Source: CAVVNN01 sp963749605
GTDB lineage: Bacteria > Actinomycetota > Thermoleophilia > Solirubrobacterales > 70-9
Assembly: GCA_963749605.1 (NCBI GenBank)
Contig: CAVVNN010000004.1
Span: 496,001 to 560,000 of the forward strand
DNA length: 64,000 bases
Direction of reading: 5' to 3'
The position numbers and the translations under genes were made by a program. The notes beneath the pieces were generated by a model that was given only the letters and a program-made list of their open reading frames with translations, searched no databases and was not told where the DNA came from. Each line of letters starts with the position of its first letter. Within the stretch, counting starts at the first letter, position 1. Below, one piece after another: positions 8,813 through 17,336 of the stretch.

Positions 8813-9937
8813 ATGTACTTCGACCTCACAGACGAGCAGCAGGCGATCCGCTCCACTGCGCGCGACTTCCTTGCCGCCCGTTACAAATCCGAGCGGATCC
8901 GCGAGCTGGCGGACAGCGAGGACGGCTTCGACCCCGCCGACTGGGCGGAGATGGCCGAGCTCGGCTGGCCGGGATTGGCGCTGTCGGAGGAGTGGGGCGG
9001 GCAGGGCCTCGGCATCGTCGAGCTTGCCGTCCTCTTCGAGGAGATGGGCTACGCGCTCGCCCCCTCGCCGCTCTTCTCCAACACGATCGCCGGGCTGGCG
9101 CTGGCGTTCTGCGGCTCCGACGAGCAGCGCGAGCGCTTCCTTCGGCCCCTCGCGGGGGGCGAGAAGCGCGGCACGCCCGCGCTCTGGGACGCCGGTTCGC
9201 CGGCGACGCCGGGCGGCTTCACGATGGAGGCCAAGGCCGACGGCGACGGGATCGTCCTCGACGGCGAGAAGGTGCTGGTTCCCGACGCGGCGAGCGCCGA
9301 CTTCTTCGTCGTCGCCACCTCTGACGGCAGGCGTCACCTGATCGAGCGCGGCGCCGACGGGGTCACGGTCACGGCGGAACCGTCGATCGACATCACCCGT
9401 CGCCTCTCCTCGGTTCGCTTCGACGGCGTTCGCGTTGCCGCCGCCGACTCGATGCCGGCTGAGGAGGGCGATTACCTCCCGGTCTTCTTCCGCCTCTGCG
9501 TAGCGCTTGCCGCCGAGTCGACCGGAATTGCGCAGCGGACGATGGAGATGGCGGTCTCCTACGCCAAGGACCGCAAGCAGTTCGGCCGGCCGATCGGCTC
9601 CTATCAGGCGGTATCGCACCGCTGCGCGCAGATGCTGCTGGAGACCGAGAACTCCCGTTCGGCTGTCTACGGGGCGGCCTGGGCCGCCGACGCCGAGCCC
9701 GAGTCCCTGCCGCTGGCGGCGTCGATGGCGAAGGCCTACGCCTCCGATGCAGGCTGGCGCGTCCCCGACGCATCGATCCAGGTTCACGGCGGGATCGGCT
9801 TCACCTGGGAGCACGACCTGCACCTCTTCCTCAAGCGCGGTCGCGCCAACGCCGCGTTGTTCGGTGACGCCAAGTGGCACCGCGAGCGGGTCGCCGACGC
9901 GGTTCTCTCGGGCGCCGCGGAGCCGGCGCTGGCCTGA
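8813..9937 (+). CDS. acyl-CoA dehydrogenase, second subunit of a probable pair
   Basis: A 374-residue acyl-CoA dehydrogenase-fold protein. Recognisable parts are the N-terminal helical domain (EQQAIRSTARDFLAARYKSE), a less conserved middle domain that lacks the SEPxxGSD signature of its neighbour, and the C-terminal helical domain with AVSYAKDRKQFGRPIGSYQA and IQVHGGIGFTWEHDLHLFLK. The IDITRRLSSVRFDGV stretch is typical of the FadE28/FadE34-like partner subunits. Together with the gene at 7622 it probably forms a heterotetramer in which each subunit supplies part of the FAD or substrate site. A role as an independent enzyme cannot be excluded. Confidence 0.92.
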   Translation: MYFDLTDEQQAIRSTARDFLAARYKSERIRELADSEDGFDPADWAEMAELGWPGLALSEEWGGQGLGIVELAVLFEEMGYALAPSPLFSNTIAGLALAFCGSDEQRERFLRPLAGGEKRGTPALWDAGSPATPGGFTMEAKADGDGIVLDGEKVLVPDAASADFFVVATSDGRRHLIERGADGVTVTAEPSIDITRRLSSVRFDGVRVAAADSMPAEEGDYLPVFFRLCVALAAESTGIAQRTMEMAVSYAKDRKQFGRPIGSYQAVSHRCAQMLLETENSRSAVYGAAWAADAEPESLPLAASMAKAYASDAGWRVPDASIQVHGGIGFTWEHDLHLFLKRGRANAALFGDAKWHRERVADAVLSGAAEPALA

Positions 9938-9954
9938 GGCGCCGGGAGCGGAGG

Positions 9955-10983
9955 ATGGGAGCGTTGGACCGCATCTCCGTTGCGGCGATCGGAACTTCGA
10001 TTGCCGACCTCGAGGCCGAGACGCTGCGCGCCGAGGCCGCCGGGGTCGAGTGCGTCTGGGCGCCGGAGCTGTTTCGCAGCGCGGCGACGCAGGCCGCCTA
10101 CCTGGCGGCGAAGACCGAGCGGATCGACGTCGCCACGGGGATCGTCTGGGCCTTCACCCGCAGCCCCTTCATCCACGCGGTGACCGCGCTCGACATCGAC
10201 GAGATGTCGGGAGGGCGCTTCCGCCTTGGTATGGGAGCTGGCGTAAAGCGTCTCAACGAAACCTGGCACAACGCCGCCTACGGCAAGCCCGCCCCACACC
10301 TGCGCGAGGCGATCGAGGCGACCAGGCTGATCATGCAGCAGGCGAGCAAGGGCGAGCCGATTCGCTACCAGGGCGACTACTACGACATCGACATCAGGGG
10401 GTGGGTGCGCCCACATCCAGCTCCGCGCGAGTCGGTGCCGATCTACACCGCCGCCGTGCAGGCGGGGATGGCGCGGATGGCGGGCGACGTCGCCGACGGT
10501 CTGATCGGCCACCCGATCCAGAGCCTGCGCTGGATCGACGAGGTCGTCGTCGACTCCTTCGAAGCGGGGCTGCGCCGCTCCGGCCGCGAGCGCGAGGGCT
10601 TCGACTACCTGCCCACGGTCTGTTGCGCGATCGACGACGACGAGGCGCGCGCGATCGAGATGGCCCGCCGCACGATCTCCTTCTACGCGACGGTGAAGAC
10701 CTACATGCCCCTCTGGGAGCTGCACGGCTTCGCCGAAAACGCCGTTGCCGCGGGCGACGCCTTTCGCCGCGGGGACCTCGCCGCCGTTCCCGCCGCGATC
10801 AGCGACGAGATGGTCGAGACCTATTGCGCTGCCGGGCCGCTCGACAAGGTCCGCGCGAGGGTGGAGGAAACCGCCGAACGAGCCGACGGCCTCTTCCTCA
10901 CCCCACCCACCTACTTCATCTCATCCGATGAGCTGAGCGAGTTCCAAAATCGCATCATCGCCAACTTCGGTCCGTCTGCCTAA
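9955..10983 (+). CDS. LLM-class F420-dependent oxidoreductase
   Basis: A 342-residue TIM-barrel flavin-type oxidoreductase of the luciferase-like monooxygenase family. Conserved stretches include AAGVECVWAPELFRSAATQA, VTALDIDEMSGGRFRLGMGA and GDYYDIDIRGWVRPHPAPRE. Actinobacterial members of this group commonly use coenzyme F420, and the resemblance is to the TIGR03617-type subgroup. The ATG at 9955 follows the purine-rich GGAGCGGAGG. It sits 17 bases behind the acyl-CoA dehydrogenase pair, which suggests a redox step in the same catabolic operon. The last 4 bases overlap the convergent secreted-protein gene. Confidence 0.88.
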   Translation: MGALDRISVAAIGTSIADLEAETLRAEAAGVECVWAPELFRSAATQAAYLAAKTERIDVATGIVWAFTRSPFIHAVTALDIDEMSGGRFRLGMGAGVKRLNETWHNAAYGKPAPHLREAIEATRLIMQQASKGEPIRYQGDYYDIDIRGWVRPHPAPRESVPIYTAAVQAGMARMAGDVADGLIGHPIQSLRWIDEVVVDSFEAGLRRSGREREGFDYLPTVCCAIDDDEARAIEMARRTISFYATVKTYMPLWELHGFAENAVAAGDAFRRGDLAAVPAAISDEMVETYCAAGPLDKVRARVEETAERADGLFLTPPTYFISSDELSEFQNRIIANFGPSA

Positions 10984-11504
10984 GGGCAGATCACCAGCAG
11001 GTGGAAGTCGGCGTCCTCGTTTACGCCGGCTTTGTCGCGGGTGTGGACTTCGATCGCGTTCGGGTTGGCCGCCGACGAGTTCGTCTGGGCATAGCCGGCG
11101 TTCGGCACCGAGGTACCGGCGTTGTTGCGGCCGGCGACGTTGGCGCAGCCCGTCACGTTGACCGGGAAGGTCACCGACACGCCGCCGCCGCCCTCGGTCG
11201 CGGCGATGCCCGCATCGCTGGCGCGAGCGAGCGTCGCGTTGCCGGGGCTCCCCGGGTTGTTGACCACGGCCCAGTAGGTGTGTGCGGCGCGCTTGGCGGC
11301 CGGCACCGTACCGAGCTTGTTGGTATTGATCTGGAACCCGGTCAGGGTCTTCTGCTTCAGCTTGCCGCCCCCGATCGTCTGCTTCTTGATCGCACCGCCA
11401 TTGATCGCCTGCGCGGCGTAGGCGGTGCCTGCCAACGCGACCACCATCGCAATGAGGGAAACCACCAACGCGGGCGAGGGCCTGCTCTGCTTCAACCAGT
11501 TCAT
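10980..11504 (-). CDS. secreted protein with Thermoleophilia-type leader, function unknown
   Basis: A 174-residue exported protein. The N-terminus has a positively charged start, a hydrophobic core (PALVVSLIAMVVALAGTAYA) and a probable cleavage after the AYA sequence. The next segment is rich in Gly, Lys, Ile and Gln (INGGAIKKQTIGGGKLKQKT), a pattern often seen in lineage-specific secreted proteins of Solirubrobacterales. The rest is Ala/Asn/Gly-rich with three cysteines, one near the middle and the ICP end. A good ribosome binding site (GGAAGGAGCACC) precedes the ATG. I do not recognise a catalytic domain. Confidence 0.8.
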   Translation of the reverse strand: MNWLKQSRPSPALVVSLIAMVVALAGTAYAAQAINGGAIKKQTIGGGKLKQKTLTGFQINTNKLGTVPAAKRAAHTYWAVVNNPGSPGNATLARASDAGIAATEGGGGVSVTFPVNVTGCANVAGRNNAGTSVPNAGYAQTNSSAANPNAIEVHTRDKAGVNEDADFHLLVICP

Positions 11505-11569
11505 GGTGCTCCTTCCGTTGCGGAGTCCTTGAAATTGGGTAACCCGCGGGAAAGCTGGAAGCTGCGGTG

Positions 11570-12238
11570 CTAGGAGGGAAGAGTCGAGACGAAGCGCTCG
11601 AACTTGTCCATGTCGGTTACGGCGGGGCCGTGGCCGGGGAGGATCAGAGTGGGGTTGAGGTCGGCCAGCCTGCGGATCGAGCGGCGGTTCTCGGCCGGGT
11701 CGTAGGTGAAGATCTCAGGCGGCTCCTTGATCCCAGGCAGGGCGGTCGCATAGCTCATGTTGCGGATCACGTCGCCGCAGATCGCCACCCCGTCGGACTC
11801 GCGGAAGAAGATCACCTCGCCGCGACCGTGGCCGGGGGCGTGGATGACACGAAAGCCGGCGACCTCGTCTCCCTCGTTCAACACCCGGTCGACCCTGTGG
11901 GGCGGGCCCTCCCAGAGGCGCTTGATGATCCTGTTGACCGGGTGGTTGACCGCAGCCTCCTGCATCGGCTTCTTGCCTTCCATCGCTTGGACGTCGTCGG
12001 CGTGGCAGGCGAGCGGGATGCCGCGGGACTGGCAAACATCCCTGGCGACGCCCTGGTGGTCGGGGTGGACGTGGGTGAGGGCGAGCAGCGAGAGGTCGCG
12101 CCCCTCGATCTCGGCGAAGATGCGGCGCCGGTCCCAGGTCCGTCCGGCGTCGATCAGCACGTCCTCGGCGAGGTAGACGTTGATGCTCGGCGCCGGAAAC
12201 TCCTTCAGCCGCCAGACGCCGGGGGCCATGTACCTCAA
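11570..12238 (-). CDS. MBL-fold metallo-hydrolase
   Basis: A 222-residue metallo-beta-lactamase-fold hydrolase with the di-zinc motif THVHPDHQG near residue 56, a downstream HAPGHGRGEV segment and a final ILPGHGPAVTD; together these carry the His/Asp zinc ligands. The likely reaction is hydrolysis of a thioester or other small ester (glyoxalase II-like), but the substrate is unknown. The TTG at 12238 overlaps the upstream stop as TTGA and has GGGA seven bases before it; an ATG three codons in, at 12229, is the alternative start. It is the last gene of a three-gene reverse operon with overlapping starts and stops. Confidence 0.87.
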   Translation of the reverse strand: MRYMAPGVWRLKEFPAPSINVYLAEDVLIDAGRTWDRRRIFAEIEGRDLSLLALTHVHPDHQGVARDVCQSRGIPLACHADDVQAMEGKKPMQEAAVNHPVNRIIKRLWEGPPHRVDRVLNEGDEVAGFRVIHAPGHGRGEVIFFRESDGVAICGDVIRNMSYATALPGIKEPPEIFTYDPAENRRSIRRLADLNPTLILPGHGPAVTDMDKFERFVSTLPS

Positions 12239-12483
12239 TGCGAGATCCCGAGCGCTCCTCGCGGGTCGCCGCTGTGATCGGCGAGATCCTCCAGCTCGGC
12301 GATCTTGCGTTCGCCTTCGATCCGAGCGGGGTGGCCGGCGGGGAGCGGCTCGATCAGCCGCCGCACGCGGTCGCGGACCTGGAGGGCGAAGTGGGGAGTG
12401 GACGCGCCGACCAGGGCGCGGATGTCCTCCGGCGTCACCTCGGGGGTGTGGGTCGACAGCTCCGGGCTCTCCGCCTTGCTCAT
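12235..12483 (-). CDS. small hypothetical protein in the cell-wall-binding-repeat operon
   Basis: An 82-residue charged, probably soluble and helical protein (TPEDIRALVGASTPHFALQV, then RDRVRRLIEPLPAGHPARIE). No family is recognised. It starts at ATG 12483, whose first bases form ATGA with the stop of the upstream CWB2 gene, and its own stop overlaps the possible TTG start of the MBL gene. This double overlap strongly supports that it is a real, translationally coupled gene, but says nothing about its job. Confidence 0.75.
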   Translation of the reverse strand: MSKAESPELSTHTPEVTPEDIRALVGASTPHFALQVRDRVRRLIEPLPAGHPARIEGERKIAELEDLADHSGDPRGALGISH

Positions 12484-13751
12484 GGTTCTCCTCCTATCTT
12501 GGTCAGCTCCGCCAGGTTGTCTATCTCGGCCTGCTGGTTCACGTCGATCGTCCCTTCGTCTCCGATCACCCAAACGTGGTTGTAGAAGGCGCGCGTGGGG
12601 TCCGTGGTATAGCCGGGCTTGATGTCGAGCAGGTACCCGCGCAGCGCTGACGGCAGCGTACCGGCGCTGTCGGTGAGGAGCAGCGGCCCCCACGTCCCCG
12701 AGGCCGAGAGAGGAGCCGCAGCGGCGGCGTCGAGCGGCGAGTCGCTGCGGGCGACGACGAGGCCGTGGCCTGGGTCGTTGACGTTCCAGCCGAAGCCCCC
12801 GCTTCCGTAGCGCGTCAGCGCGATCGCGTTCGCCACCGGGTCTTCGCCGGAGACGCGGTGGGCCGGGTTCCCCAGCTTGGCGATTTCGCGGAGGACCGCG
12901 GAGGAGATCGCCGAGGACGGGCCGAGGACGTACACGGGCGCCTGCGGATGTCGTTTCAGCGCGGCGGCGGTCGCCGGCGGCAGCCTGCCGGCGTCGCTGA
13001 ACAGCACCGGGTCGCCCGATCGCGCCGCCCAGGCTGCGGCGGGCATCGCGAAGCCCGGCTCGGCGGAGGAGGCGATCACGACGTGCTCGGGGGGCGCCCC
13101 GAACAGCTTGTCGCGCAGCCTCTCGATCGCTGCGGCCGTCGAGGCGGCGTCGCCCGCCTCGATCGTCGTCACCTTGCTCAGAGCACCCGGCGCCTCGGCG
13201 TCGCCGACGGCGAAAGCCTGCGCGCCGCCGGTGGCGTCGCTTCCCTGCGGGTCGAGGGAGGAGAGGGCGGCGGAGGTTGGATCCGGAATCCCCCCCGGGT
13301 TGGAGACGAGGATGGGAGAGCGCACCGGGCCGGCCATCAGCACCGAGGCGGCGATTGCGCCCTGCCAGTCGTCTTCGCCGACGAGGGTGACGGCGGCGGG
13401 GCGCAGGGAGGGGGTGGTGGAGGGGAAAGTCACCAGCGCCACTGCGGCGGCGTTGGACGCCGGGTCCGAGCCGCCCACCCGGGTCGTGTTCTTGGTGGCG
13501 AGGGCCGGGTAGCCGAACTGGGCCGCGGTCTGGACGGCGGGGGCGTTGGGCGCGGGCGTGGAGCTCGTCGAGCCGCTGCCGCCGAGGATCGCAGCGGCGA
13601 TGAACGCCACCGCGACCACGACCAGCCCGGCGATCGCCTTCAGCGCCAGCGGAACCGGCCGGCGCCGCCGCTTGGCCCGAGGGGGCTGTGGCGTCGACGC
13701 GGGAGGCTCCGCTGCCGGCACGCCGGCGTTGATCGGGCGGTTGCGAGCCAA
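12480..13751 (-). CDS. membrane-anchored cell-wall-binding repeat 2 (CWB2) protein
   Basis: A 423-residue protein with a basic, Pro-rich cytoplasmic tail, one membrane helix at about 35-57 (LALKAIAGLVVVAVAFIAAA) and an extracytoplasmic region resembling the CWB2 repeat family. The repeats show as TTRVGGSDPASNAAAVALVT, then HVVIASSAEPGFAMPAAAWA and VYVLGPSSAISSAVLREIAK. CWB2 domains bind anionic wall polymers in Firmicutes; in Actinomycetota a wall or surface role is inferred. It heads a three-gene operon by ATGA overlap and is divergent from the acyl-CoA dehydrogenase at 13866. Confidence 0.8.
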   Translation of the reverse strand: MARNRPINAGVPAAEPPASTPQPPRAKRRRRPVPLALKAIAGLVVVAVAFIAAAILGGSGSTSSTPAPNAPAVQTAAQFGYPALATKNTTRVGGSDPASNAAAVALVTFPSTTPSLRPAAVTLVGEDDWQGAIAASVLMAGPVRSPILVSNPGGIPDPTSAALSSLDPQGSDATGGAQAFAVGDAEAPGALSKVTTIEAGDAASTAAAIERLRDKLFGAPPEHVVIASSAEPGFAMPAAAWAARSGDPVLFSDAGRLPPATAAALKRHPQAPVYVLGPSSAISSAVLREIAKLGNPAHRVSGEDPVANAIALTRYGSGGFGWNVNDPGHGLVVARSDSPLDAAAAAPLSASGTWGPLLLTDSAGTLPSALRGYLLDIKPGYTTDPTRAFYNHVWVIGDEGTIDVNQQAEIDNLAELTKIGGEP

Positions 13752-13793
13752 GGAGGAAACGCTACACGGGGATGCTGGCTGGCCGGTCAGATA

Positions 13794-13821
13794 AACTGGC
13801 TGACTGACCAGTCAATCAGTT
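13794..13821. promoter_or_regulatory. putative 28-bp palindromic operator, copy 2
   Basis: The 28 bases from AACTG to CAGTT read almost the same on both strands: 22 of 28 positions agree and all six exceptions are transitions. The core 13797-13815 matches the site at 6358-6376 in 15 of 19 bases. It lies between the divergent CWB2 operon and the acyl-CoA dehydrogenase, 45 bases before the ATG at 13866. A dimeric acyl-CoA-responsive repressor is the likely reader, by analogy with TetR-type fatty-acid regulators. Confidence 0.6.
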
Positions 13822-13865
13822 GCCGATCGGCTCGCCAGGCGGGCTTCGATTTTAGAGGGGACTCA

Positions 13866-15131
13866 ATGGATTTCGCACTGAACGAGGAGCAGCTCGAGTT
13901 CAAGGAGCGCTGCCGGAGGTTCGCCCGCGAGGTGATTCGCCCGGCTGCCCGCAAGCACGACGAAGAGGAGAGCATTCCCTGGGAGGTGATCAAGGAGGCG
14001 CGCAAGCAGGGATTCGGCGGTCTCGAGGGCATTCAGCGCTCGGCCGGCGACTCCGAGGGCCAGATGCAGGTGATCTCCGCCGAAGAGTTCCACTGGGGTT
14101 GCGCCGGCATCGCGCTGGCGATCTCCGGCTCCGGCCTCGCAGCGGCGGGAATCGCGTCCTCGGGCACCCCGGAGCAGATCGCCCAGTGGGTCCCCGAGTG
14201 CTTCGGCACCGGCGACGAGATCAAGCTCGGCGCCTACGCGGTGACCGAGCCGCAGGCCGGCTCCGACGTGAAGAGCCTGAAGACGACCGCCAAGCGCGAC
14301 GGCGACGAGTGGGTCCTCAACGGGACCAAGGTCTTCATCACCAACGGCGGCATCGCCGACGTGCACGTCGTCGTCGCCACGGTCGACCCCGAGCTGGGCA
14401 CCCGCGGCCAGGCCTCCTTCGTCGTCGACAAGGGAACTCCGGGCCTGAGCCAGGGCAAGAAGGAGACGAAGCTCGGGATTCGCGCTTCGCACACGGCCGA
14501 GGTCGTGCTCGACGAGTGCCGCATTCCGGCCGAGAACCTGCTCGGCGGAGAGGAGAAGCTGGAGCGCAAGCTGCAGCGGGGCCGGGAAGGGAAAAAGTCG
14601 CGTGGCGCCGACGCCCTGGCGACCTTCGAGGTGACGCGGCCGCTGGTCGGCGCCTCGGCGTTGGGCATCGCCCAGGCCGCCTACGAGTGGACCCTCGAGT
14701 ACCTCGACGGCCGCTCCGAGGGCGGCGTTCCGCTGCTCCAGGCGCAGCGGATCCAGCAGACGCTCGCCGACGTCGCCACCGAGATCGAGGCCGCCCGCCT
14801 GCTCGTTCAGCGCGCCGCCTGGATGGGCCGTAACGGAGTGCCGATGACCGGCGGCCAGGGCTCGATGTCGAAGCTCAAGGCGGGCGACGTGACGATGTGG
14901 GCGACGACGACGCTGATGGACCTGGTCGGCCCCTACGCCTGGAGCACCGAGTGCCCGCTGGAGAAGTTCTTCCGCGACGCCAAGATCTACCAGCTGTTCG
15001 AGGGCACGGCCGAGATCCAGCGGATGGTCATCTCCCGCATGCAGGCCCGCGAGTACGGCGAGCGCCTCGGCTACGCCGCCGAAGTGGCGGAGAAGGCGAT
15101 GGCGGAGAAGAAGGAGCTGGCGCCCGTCTAA
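13866..15131 (+). CDS. acyl-CoA dehydrogenase
   Basis: A 421-residue FAD enzyme for the first step of acyl-CoA beta-oxidation. The start ATG follows TTTAGAGGGGACTCA, a good ribosome binding site. The protein begins MDFALNEEQLEFKERCRRFA, carries the middle-domain signature YAVTEPQAGSDVKSLKTTAK near residues 127-146 and ends with the helical-domain motif YQLFEGTAEIQRMVISRMQA. In family members of this type the Glu of EGT(A)EIQR is close to the catalytic base. The proposed operator upstream suggests common control with the thiolase gene cluster at 6.4 kb. A CDF transporter follows by 10 bases. Confidence 0.93.
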   Translation: MDFALNEEQLEFKERCRRFAREVIRPAARKHDEEESIPWEVIKEARKQGFGGLEGIQRSAGDSEGQMQVISAEEFHWGCAGIALAISGSGLAAAGIASSGTPEQIAQWVPECFGTGDEIKLGAYAVTEPQAGSDVKSLKTTAKRDGDEWVLNGTKVFITNGGIADVHVVVATVDPELGTRGQASFVVDKGTPGLSQGKKETKLGIRASHTAEVVLDECRIPAENLLGGEEKLERKLQRGREGKKSRGADALATFEVTRPLVGASALGIAQAAYEWTLEYLDGRSEGGVPLLQAQRIQQTLADVATEIEAARLLVQRAAWMGRNGVPMTGGQGSMSKLKAGDVTMWATTTLMDLVGPYAWSTECPLEKFFRDAKIYQLFEGTAEIQRMVISRMQAREYGERLGYAAEVAEKAMAEKKELAPV

Positions 15132-15141
15132 GCTCGGCGGG

Positions 15142-16056
15142 GTGCACCATCACGCGTACGCGCTGGAGGCAAGGCGCGGTGACAGCCGGCGCCGGATGCG
15201 GATCGCGCTGGCGATCAACGTCGCGATGCTCGCGGTCGAGGCCGTCGGCGGCGTCCTCACCGGCTCGCTCGCGGTCCTCGCCGACGCCGGCCATCTCCTC
15301 TCCGACGTCGGCTCGATTGCGCTGGCGCTGATCGCGGCGGGTCTCGCCTCGCGGCCGGCCGGCGGGCGCCGCACCTTCGGCTACCAGCGCACCGAGGTGC
15401 TCGCAGCGCTCGTCAACGGGCTGCTGCTGCTTGGGGTGGGGGCGGGGATCGCGATCGCCGCCGCTGGCCGGCTTGGCGACCCTCCCGGGATCGACGGCGG
15501 CGGCGTGCTGGCCCTCGGCCTCCTCGGCCTGGCCGGCAACGTCGCCGCGACGCTGGTCCTCGCCCGCGGCCAGCGCGAGGACATCAACCTCGAGGGGGCC
15601 CTGCGACACAGCGCCGCCGACGCTCTCGGCTCGCTCGGCGTCGTCGCCACCGGCGCCTTCGTCCTCGCCGGGGGCTCGCCGATCGTCGACCCGTTCGCCG
15701 GCCTTCTCATCTCCGGCCTCGTCCTCGCCTCCGCCTGGCGGCTGATCAAGGAGCCCTTCGACGTGCTGATGGAGGCGGCGCCGGCGGACGTCGACGTCGA
15801 TGCCGTCGGCGGTGCGATCTGCGGGGTCGACGGAGTCCGCTCCGTCCACGACCTCCACGTCTGGACGGTCACCTCCGGATTCGGAGCGCTCGCCGCTCAC
15901 GTCGTTGTCGCTCTGGATAGCGACCGCGACCTGATCCGCCGCGCCCTCGAGGTCCTGCTGGCCGAGCGCTTCGGCATCGACCACACCACGTTGCAGATGG
16001 AGGAGGAGGCGGAAAGAGGCCTGCTGAGGGTCGAGAACGCACTTGGCGAGGACTGA
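15142..16056 (+). CDS. cation diffusion facilitator (CDF/CzcD-like) metal efflux transporter
   Basis: A 304-residue inner-membrane proton/metal antiporter, probably for zinc or cobalt. Six membrane helices fit the sequence between residues about 20 and 215. Metal-binding motifs are seen in helix 2 (LADAGHLLSDVGSIALAL) and helix 5 (RHSAADALGSLGV), and a C-terminal cytoplasmic ferredoxin-like domain follows (VRSVHDLHVWTVTSGF). The start is GTG at 15142 and the N-terminus begins with three histidines, a possible metal-binding feature. It follows the acyl-CoA dehydrogenase closely; a functional link is not obvious. Confidence 0.92.
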   Translation: MHHHAYALEARRGDSRRRMRIALAINVAMLAVEAVGGVLTGSLAVLADAGHLLSDVGSIALALIAAGLASRPAGGRRTFGYQRTEVLAALVNGLLLLGVGAGIAIAAAGRLGDPPGIDGGGVLALGLLGLAGNVAATLVLARGQREDINLEGALRHSAADALGSLGVVATGAFVLAGGSPIVDPFAGLLISGLVLASAWRLIKEPFDVLMEAAPADVDVDAVGGAICGVDGVRSVHDLHVWTVTSGFGALAAHVVVALDSDRDLIRRALEVLLAERFGIDHTTLQMEEEAERGLLRVENALGED

Positions 16057-16124
16057 CCGCAAGCACGATTGCAGGGCTTTTCCCTTGTCATTGACCGATT
16101 CGAGCCTCAGCTAGCCTCGCCTCG

Positions 16125-17327
16125 ATGCCGAAGACTCGCCTCGCCCTGGCGGCTTCTGTCGCCGCCGCGGCGGCGCTCGCCGTGCTGCTCCTCTCCAGCG
16201 CCGCCGCGCCCGCCCAGGACCTGCAATCGAAGCTCGAAGCCAAACAGGCCGAGCTTTCCAAGGTGCAGGAACGCAAGGGCGTGCTGACGACGACGATCTC
16301 CCGCTACGAGGGCCAGATCGAACGGCTGACGAGCGAGGTCGCCGGTCTCCGCCGCCAGGAGGCCGGAGTGCGCGCCCGCCTTGCCGCCAAGCAGGCCGAG
16401 CTCGACCGCGCGGTGGCCCGGCTCGACGTCGCGAAGAAGCGGCTGGCGGCGGCGCGCGCCCACCTGAAACGGGCTCTGATGGTGCTGCGCGAGCGCCTGG
16501 TGGCGGTCTATGAGGTCGGTACCCCCGACCTGCTCAGCGTGATCGTCGACTCCAGCAGCTACGAAGACCTCGTCAACCGCGCCGCGTACCTGGACCGGAT
16601 CCACGGCATGGACGACGCGATCGTCGGCCGCGTGCGGCTGCTTCGCGACGAGGTGAGGAGCACCGTCGATCGCCTGCGCGCGAGCAAGGACCAGATTCAG
16701 GCCGCCCGCGACACGATCGCCGCCGAAGAGCAGGCGCTGGCGAGGGCCCGCGCCGCGGTGCAGAGTCGCCAGTCGGCGCTCCTCGCCGCGCGCGGCCGCC
16801 GCCTGGCGGCGCTGGCCAAGATCCGCAGCCACGAGCGTGAGTTGGACGGCTCGGTCGCCGCGATCCAGGGCAAGATCGCCGCCCAGCTGATGGGGACCGG
16901 CTCGGCGCCGCTGGCGGCGGGCCCGATCCAGGCCGGGAACGGCAGCGGGCTGATCTGGCCGGTCGACGGGCCGGTCGTCTCGGGCTTCGGGCCCCGCAAC
17001 ATCAACGGCAGCTACGAGTTCCATCCCGGAGTCGACATCGCGGTGCCGAGCGGCACTCCGATCCGCGCCGCCGCGGCCGGCACCGTGGTCTTCACCGAGC
17101 CCGAGTCGAGCAGCGGCGGCTACGGCAACTACACCTGCATCGACCACGGCGGCGGGCTCTCCACCTGCTACGCGCACCAGGAGTCCTTCGCGGTCTCCGC
17201 CGGGCAGCGCGTCTCCCAGGGCCAGGTGATCGGCTACAGCGATTGCACCGGCTACTGCCTCGGCCCCCACGTCCACTTCGAGGTCCGGATCAACGGGGAA
17301 GTCACGGATCCCATGGGCTACCTTTAG
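16125..17327 (+). CDS. secreted M23-family murein endopeptidase or hydrolase activator (EnvC-like)
   Basis: A 400-residue exported protein. A signal peptide at about 1-29 (LALAASVAAAAALAVLLLSS) precedes long coiled coils at about 30-250 with many Gln, Lys and Glu residues. The C-terminal LytM/M23 domain (about 285-400) has SGFGPRNINGSYEFHPGVDI and GPHVHFEVRINGEVTDPM, so the zinc His and Asp residues appear intact, as expected for an active peptidase rather than a degenerate EnvC. It probably acts on peptidoglycan cross-links at division. The downstream 217-residue exported protein is 9 bases away and may be cotranscribed. Confidence 0.9.
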   Translation: MPKTRLALAASVAAAAALAVLLLSSAAAPAQDLQSKLEAKQAELSKVQERKGVLTTTISRYEGQIERLTSEVAGLRRQEAGVRARLAAKQAELDRAVARLDVAKKRLAAARAHLKRALMVLRERLVAVYEVGTPDLLSVIVDSSSYEDLVNRAAYLDRIHGMDDAIVGRVRLLRDEVRSTVDRLRASKDQIQAARDTIAAEEQALARARAAVQSRQSALLAARGRRLAALAKIRSHERELDGSVAAIQGKIAAQLMGTGSAPLAAGPIQAGNGSGLIWPVDGPVVSGFGPRNINGSYEFHPGVDIAVPSGTPIRAAAAGTVVFTEPESSSGGYGNYTCIDHGGGLSTCYAHQESFAVSAGQRVSQGQVIGYSDCTGYCLGPHVHFEVRINGEVTDPMGYL

Positions 17328-17336
17328 GTAGTCGCG

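Noticed and set aside
13797..13815. Reading the shared motif as transposon target duplication
   Set aside because: The two copies flank complete metabolic genes in divergent promoters and have dyad symmetry; regulatory sites fit better.
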